Shown here one piece after another: positions 60,400 through 64,000 of a stretch of 64,000 nucleotides of DNA (positions within the stretch are counted from its first letter, which is position 1; every line of letters begins with the position of its first letter). The position numbers and the translations under genes were made by a program. The DNA lies in the NCBI RefSeq assembly GCF_000230695.2, contig NC_020541.1, positions 2,604,001-2,668,000 on the forward strand, read 5' to 3'. The notes under the pieces were generated by a model. That model made no database searches. It was given only the letters and a program-made list of their open reading frames with translations, and was not told the origin of the DNA. This stretch comes from Rhodanobacter denitrificans (GTDB lineage Bacteria; Pseudomonadota; Gammaproteobacteria; Xanthomonadales; Rhodanobacteraceae).

Positions 60400-60747
60400 C
60401 TACATGCTCCAGATCGGCCGCACTTCGACAATGCCGTGACTCGCGGCCGGGCAGCGCGCCGCCCAGGCGAGCGCGGCATCCAGATCGGCGACGTCGATGA
60501 GGTAGTAGCCGGCCAGTTGCTCCTTGGAGTCCGCATAGGGGCCGTCCAGCACCTGCGACTTGCCGCTCGCCACGCGCACGGTGGTCGCGGTCGTCGTGCC
60601 CTGCAGGCGGTTCGAGCCGACCAGCGCGCCCGCCGTCTTCAACGCCTGCGTATAGGCCCCGTAAGCCGCGACACCTTGCTCCTGTTCGGCCGGCGACATG
60701 CGCGCCCAGCCGCCTTCCTCCGCATACAGCATCAGTAGATATTGCAT
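60400..60747 (-). CDS. DGPF/YCII protein, partner of the ECF42 sigma factor
   Basis: 115-aa protein with the signature VLDGPYADSKEQLAGYYLI and the opening QYLLMLYAEEGGW. GGAGAA lies upstream of the ATG at 60747. It directly precedes the sigma factor gene on the same transcript. In this ECF group the DGPF gene is usually also the sigma factor's target. Confidence 0.92.
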   Translation of the reverse strand: MQYLLMLYAEEGGWARMSPAEQEQGVAAYGAYTQALKTAGALVGSNRLQGTTTATTVRVASGKSQVLDGPYADSKEQLAGYYLIDVADLDAALAWAARCPAASHGIVEVRPIWSM

Positions 60748-60870
60748 CGTGATTCTCCGTTCCGGGTGATCGGCGGGCAGCATGCTCCACCTTGCCTATG
60801 ACGCGTGGGGTCCCGCGATTTGGACAAGACCGGTCTTGCAGGGCGATGGCGGTGCATCCGGCCCGTCGCC

Positions 60871-62241
60871 CTACCCGCCCGGCGCATGCACTTCCGCGAT
60901 CAGCGTGGGAAGGAGTTCCGACACGGTCGGGTGGATCGGCACCGTGTGCTGCAGCTGCGTGGCGGTGGCGTCCACGCTCATCATGTCGATGATGCCGTGG
61001 ATCGCCTCGTCGCCCTCGATGCCGAGGATCGCGGCGCCGAGGATCGCCTTCGTGTCGGCGTCGATGATCACCTTCATAAAACCCTGCGTCTCGTCCCTCT
61101 CCACCGCGCGGCCGACCCGGCTCATCGGCCGCTTGCCGACCAGGAACGGACGGCCGCGCTCGCGCGCCTGCGCCTCGTTGATGCCGACGCGGCCCAGCGG
61201 CGGGTCGATATACAGCGCGTAGCCGCTGACGCGTTCGCTGAGCTTGCGGTGCTCGCCGTCGAGCAGGTCCGCCGCGACCATCTCGAAGTCGTTGTACGCG
61301 GTATGCGTGAACGCGCCGCGGCCGTTGCAGTCGCCCAGCGCCCAGATGCCGGGCACGTTGGTGCGCAGCTCGTCGTCGACGGTGATGTAGCCGCGCGCAT
61401 CCGTCGCCACGCCGGCCTGGTCGAGGCCGAGGTCGTCGGTGTTCGGCACGCGCCCCACCGCCACCAGCACGTGGCTGCAGGCGAGCCGCTCGCCGTCGAG
61501 CGTCACCGCGAGCGTTTCGCCGGCGCCCGCGAACGCGAGCTCGGCGACGCCGGTGCGGATGTCGATGCCTTCGCCTTCCAGGATTCCGCGCACCGCCGTC
61601 GACACGTCCGCGTCCTCGCGCCCGATCAGCTGCGGGCCTTTTTCCAGCACGGTGACGCGGGCGCCGAAGCGGCGGTACATCTGCGCGTACTCCAGCCCGA
61701 TGTAGCTGCCGCCGACGATCAGCAGGTGCGCCGGCACGCGGTCCAGGCCCAGGATCGAGGTATTGGTGAGGTACGGGATGCCGTGCAGGCCGGGCATGTC
61801 CGGCACCGCCGCGCGGCCGCCGACATTCAGGAAGATCTGCGGCGCGGCGAGCCGTTCGTCGCCCACGCGCAGGGTGTGCGCGTCCTCGAACTGCGCATGG
61901 CCTTCGATCACCGTGCAGCCGTCCATGCCGTCCAGCCACGTGCGCACGCCGTGCCGCGCGTTCGCGATGACGGTATCGGCACGCGCCTTGACCCTGGCCA
62001 TGTCGATGCCCACCGTGCCCGTCAGCACCACGCCGAAATCGGCCGCGCGACGGGCCATGTGCGCGGCGCGCGCACTGGCCACCAGAGTCTTGGTCGGCAT
62101 GCAGCCGGTGTTGACGCAGGTACCGCCGAACAGCTTGCGCTCGACCAGCGCCACCGACCGGCCGGCCCGGGTCAGCCGGTTCGCCAGCGGCGGGCCGGCC
62201 TGGCCGGCGCCGACAATGATCGCGTCGAAGCGGCGGTTCAT
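60871..62241 (-). CDS. Mercuric-reductase-like pyridine nucleotide-disulfide oxidoreductase
   Basis: 456-aa FAD/NAD(P)H flavoprotein. The N-terminal FAD fold is FDAIIVGAGQAGPPLANRL and the redox disulfide is in GGTCVNTGCMPTKT. The NAD(P) fold is LLIVGGSYIGLEYAQ, and the C-terminal catalytic His is in HPTVSELLPTL. It lacks an N-terminal HMA domain and the C-terminal CysCys pair of true MerA, so mercury reduction is unlikely. The substrate is unknown. Confidence 0.88.
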   Translation of the reverse strand: MNRRFDAIIVGAGQAGPPLANRLTRAGRSVALVERKLFGGTCVNTGCMPTKTLVASARAAHMARRAADFGVVLTGTVGIDMARVKARADTVIANARHGVRTWLDGMDGCTVIEGHAQFEDAHTLRVGDERLAAPQIFLNVGGRAAVPDMPGLHGIPYLTNTSILGLDRVPAHLLIVGGSYIGLEYAQMYRRFGARVTVLEKGPQLIGREDADVSTAVRGILEGEGIDIRTGVAELAFAGAGETLAVTLDGERLACSHVLVAVGRVPNTDDLGLDQAGVATDARGYITVDDELRTNVPGIWALGDCNGRGAFTHTAYNDFEMVAADLLDGEHRKLSERVSGYALYIDPPLGRVGINEAQARERGRPFLVGKRPMSRVGRAVERDETQGFMKVIIDADTKAILGAAILGIEGDEAIHGIIDMMSVDATATQLQHTVPIHPTVSELLPTLIAEVHAPGG

Positions 62242-62400
62242 GGCGCTGTCGCCGCGAACCGCGACGCGCCTCGCGGCGGCAATCCGCAACGGTGGAGAAG
62301 CATGCCGTCACTCCCTGCACGAAAACGGCTGTTGTATCGCGAAGCACCGAACTGAGCCGGCAAATTTCCGTGAAGCAGCCGTCCATCGGAACGTGGCCGT

Positions 62401-63072
62401 TCACTCCCCCGCGGAGGGCGGCGCATCGAAGCGGTACGCCGTGCTGCGCGCCGACGCCCGCTGGCCGAACTCGCGGGCGAAAGCCGTGAGCTGGCCGTAA
62501 GGCGCCAGCGGGACGGTGGTGCGGAAGGCCAGATGCTCGACCAGGCAGAACAGCGACGCCTCCAGCAGGCTGAGGTCGCGCGGCGGCAGCGCCTCGATGA
62601 CCGCCACCAGCCTCTCGTCGAGCCACGCCAAGGTGTTGCGCAATCCCGCGGCGGCCTTGGCGAAGTAGATGCTGTCCGCCGGCAGGTGTGCGATCTGCGT
62701 GCCGAAGCTGAGCTGCACCTGCGCCTGCATGGCGTGCCAGACGAGCTCCTGCACATTGCGCGCCTGCAGCTCGCGCACGTCCTCGGGCCAGACGACGCGC
62801 CGGCGCTCGGGCGCGGATTCCGCCAGCACGCGGCAGATGTTCTCGGCGCCGAACACCGTCGCCCCATCGATGGCGAGTACCGGCAGCTTGAGCGCGGGAT
62901 TCCCCGCGTAGTCGCGCGCCTCGAGCGACGCCAGGTCGTAGACCGGGGCGAACTCGCAGGCCACGCCCAGCTCCTGCGCGAACACGCGCACCAGGCGAGT
63001 GAAATGCGAACTGCTGCGGCCGGTGATCCGCGGCGCCGGACTCACGCGGGTCGTGTCATTTGCATCAGACAA
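62401..63072 (-). CDS. Glutathione S-transferase-like protein
   Basis: 223-aa GST-fold protein. The N-terminal domain (SSSHFTRLVRVFAQELGV) has SSH in the active-site loop, followed by LKLPVLAIDGATVFGAENI with the cis-proline and Glu-Asn site. The helical C-terminal domain includes LSLLEASLFCLVEHLAF. Probably the third GST of the window. It lies upstream of the flavoprotein gene and downstream of the FMN reductase gene, all on the minus strand, with gaps of about 160 bp and 38 bp. Confidence 0.85.
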   Translation of the reverse strand: MSDANDTTRVSPAPRITGRSSSHFTRLVRVFAQELGVACEFAPVYDLASLEARDYAGNPALKLPVLAIDGATVFGAENICRVLAESAPERRRVVWPEDVRELQARNVQELVWHAMQAQVQLSFGTQIAHLPADSIYFAKAAAGLRNTLAWLDERLVAVIEALPPRDLSLLEASLFCLVEHLAFRTTVPLAPYGQLTAFAREFGQRASARSTAYRFDAPPSAGE

Positions 63073-63110
63073 GGCACCACCTCCTGCGTTTGGTCAATCA
63101 ACCGCGGCTT

Positions 63111-63680
63111 TCACGGATTCCCCGCCGATCCGCCCTGCGCGAACGCGACGAAGCCTTGCATGAACTGGCGCAGCTGCTCGTCGGTGCGCGCATCGGCGAT
63201 GGCGCCGTCGGCATCGAACACGCTGCCCGCGCGCGACACCAGCAGGCGGCCGCCGCTCCACAGCTCCGCACCGATGGTGCGCAGCACCGGAAGCCAGGCG
63301 TTCTGCGACAGGATGGTGCCGAAGCCGCCGGGTGAGGCGCCCATCAGCGCCACCGGCTTGCCGGCGAACACGCGCGGGATGTCGGCCGGCGGGCGGGTCA
63401 GCCAGTCCAGCGCGTTCTTGGTCACGCCGGGAATGCTGTTGTTGTATTCGGGCGTGGCGATCAGCAGGCCATCGGCGGCGGCAATCGCCTCCTTGAGCGC
63501 GGCGACCTCGGCTGGAATACCGTGCGCGGCTTCGTCGTCGGCGTTGTACAGCGGGAACGCGGCGATCGACATGATCTCCAGCCGGCTGCCGGCGGGCATC
63601 ATCGCACCCGCGGCGTGCAGCAGCGCGGTATTGAACGAGCCTTTGCGCAGGCTGCCGGAAAAGCCGACCAGTACGGCCAT
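63111..63680 (-). CDS. NADPH-dependent FMN reductase
   Basis: 189-aa flavodoxin-fold reductase of the azo/chromate reductase group. The FMN phosphate loop is GFSGSLRKGSFNT, the TPEYNNSIPGVTKNALDWL motif is intact, and MGASPGGFGTI completes the flavin site. GAGGTGGAAC precedes the ATG at 63680. It reduces quinones, chromate or azo compounds with NAD(P)H. Confidence 0.92.
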   Translation of the reverse strand: MAVLVGFSGSLRKGSFNTALLHAAGAMMPAGSRLEIMSIAAFPLYNADDEAAHGIPAEVAALKEAIAAADGLLIATPEYNNSIPGVTKNALDWLTRPPADIPRVFAGKPVALMGASPGGFGTILSQNAWLPVLRTIGAELWSGGRLLVSRAGSVFDADGAIADARTDEQLRQFMQGFVAFAQGGSAGNP

Positions 63681-63832
63681 GTTCCACCTCGGAGCGGCGA
63701 CGGGAGCGGCAAGGGTAGCGCGGAAACGACGGCAGGCAGGGCGGCCGGACCAGCCCGCCTGCGTCACGCCGGGCAGCGGCCGGGTTACGATGCCGCTGCT
63801 TCGCTGCGCCGTCGTTTTCAGGAAAGCCCGCC

Positions 63833-64000
63833 GTGCCGCACTACTCCGGTCCCCTGCTCACCCGCCCCGTCGCCGCCTCGCTGCTGGCCGCGCGCGACGC
63901 CGGCGCGGATGCATGGCGCGGCTCGCTGGATCTGGGGGCATCGACCGGCGAAGCCTCGCTGCAGGCCGACGCCTGGCTGTGGCGGCAGCGGCGCTACCCG
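63833..64000 (+). CDS. Start of a possible SAM-dependent methyltransferase-like protein, cut by the window
   Basis: 56 codons from a GTG with AGGAAAG nine bases upstream. The visible part reads PHYSGPLLTRPVAASLLAAR and then GSLDLGASTGEASL. This resembles the N-terminal substrate-side domain of a Xanthomonadales methyltransferase-like family as I recall it; the SAM fold itself would lie beyond the window. The identity is tentative. Confidence 0.45.
   Translation, partial: MPHYSGPLLTRPVAASLLAARDAGADAWRGSLDLGASTGEASLQADAWLWRQRRYP

Noticed and set aside
60871..62241. Naming the flavoprotein merA
   Set aside because: The N-terminal metal-binding domain and the C-terminal Cys pair needed for mercury transfer are absent, and no mer genes are nearby.

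Overview
The window is high-GC (roughly two thirds G+C by eye) and gene-dense. It reads as the chromosome of a gammaproteobacterium of the Xanthomonadales, most likely Rhodanobacteraceae (Rhodanobacter/Dyella-like). This is an inference from gene content: TPR-GGDEF proteins, an nfeD-slipin pair, UbiM, OhrR/Ohr, a B-type haem-copper oxidase and a FUSC/HlyD efflux operon. I saw no rRNA, tRNA or CRISPR.

Layout. 1-6.2 kb: three secreted or exported peptidases (S9, M14, M28). 6.3-12.1 kb, all minus strand: the most interesting locus. A SonM-like trans-acting borosin (peptide backbone alpha-N-methyltransferase) gene is followed by three paralogous small precursor-like peptides and two near-duplicate membrane TPR-GGDEF proteins, in the order NMT > precursor A > precursor B > TPR-GGDEF > precursor C > TPR-GGDEF. 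12.2-14.4 kb: slipin and NfeD. 14.5-22.7 kb: cupin, 2'-5' RNA ligase, a degenerate HD-GYP protein, a DUF3014-type protein, an ABC-2 exporter, a Na+/H+ antiporter and a lipocalin. 22.7-23.9 kb: two decayed genes (an asparaginase with an internal deletion and a frameshifted NTF2-like protein). 24-25 kb: ohrR-ohr with palindromic operators. 25-29 kb: a PAS-GAF-GGDEF cyclase and an osmoprotectant ABC system with a fused binding protein and permease.

29-46.6 kb is mostly core-like: phosphatase, DMT transporter, a second LigT-like protein, acyl-CoA dehydrogenase-OsmC, a compact oxidase operon (CoxII-CoxI-SCO-membrane protein), AzlCD, a MarR-FUSC-DUF1656-HlyD efflux operon, UbiM plus a small HMA-fold-like protein, a GST and a CycA-like permease. 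46.7-51.0 kb is an integron-type gene-cassette array without an integrase (CALIN): five attC sites, six lower-GC cassettes all read on the minus strand, and an IS1182-family element sitting exactly in the R' box of one attC. 51.2-64 kb: another GGDEF protein, an AraC-type regulator, DUF3224, an MFS transporter, GSTs, DUF899, DGPF/YCII proteins, a protoglobin-redoxin pair with a divergent HxlR regulator, an ECF42-type sigma factor with its DGPF partner, a mercuric-reductase-like flavoprotein, an FMN reductase and the start of a further gene.

The window carries four GGDEF proteins and one degenerate HD-GYP protein, so c-di-GMP signalling is well represented. In the borosin locus it appears to be coupled to RiPP precursor peptides, which I regard as the candidate undescribed system. 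Family assignments come from reading motifs by eye, without database searches.
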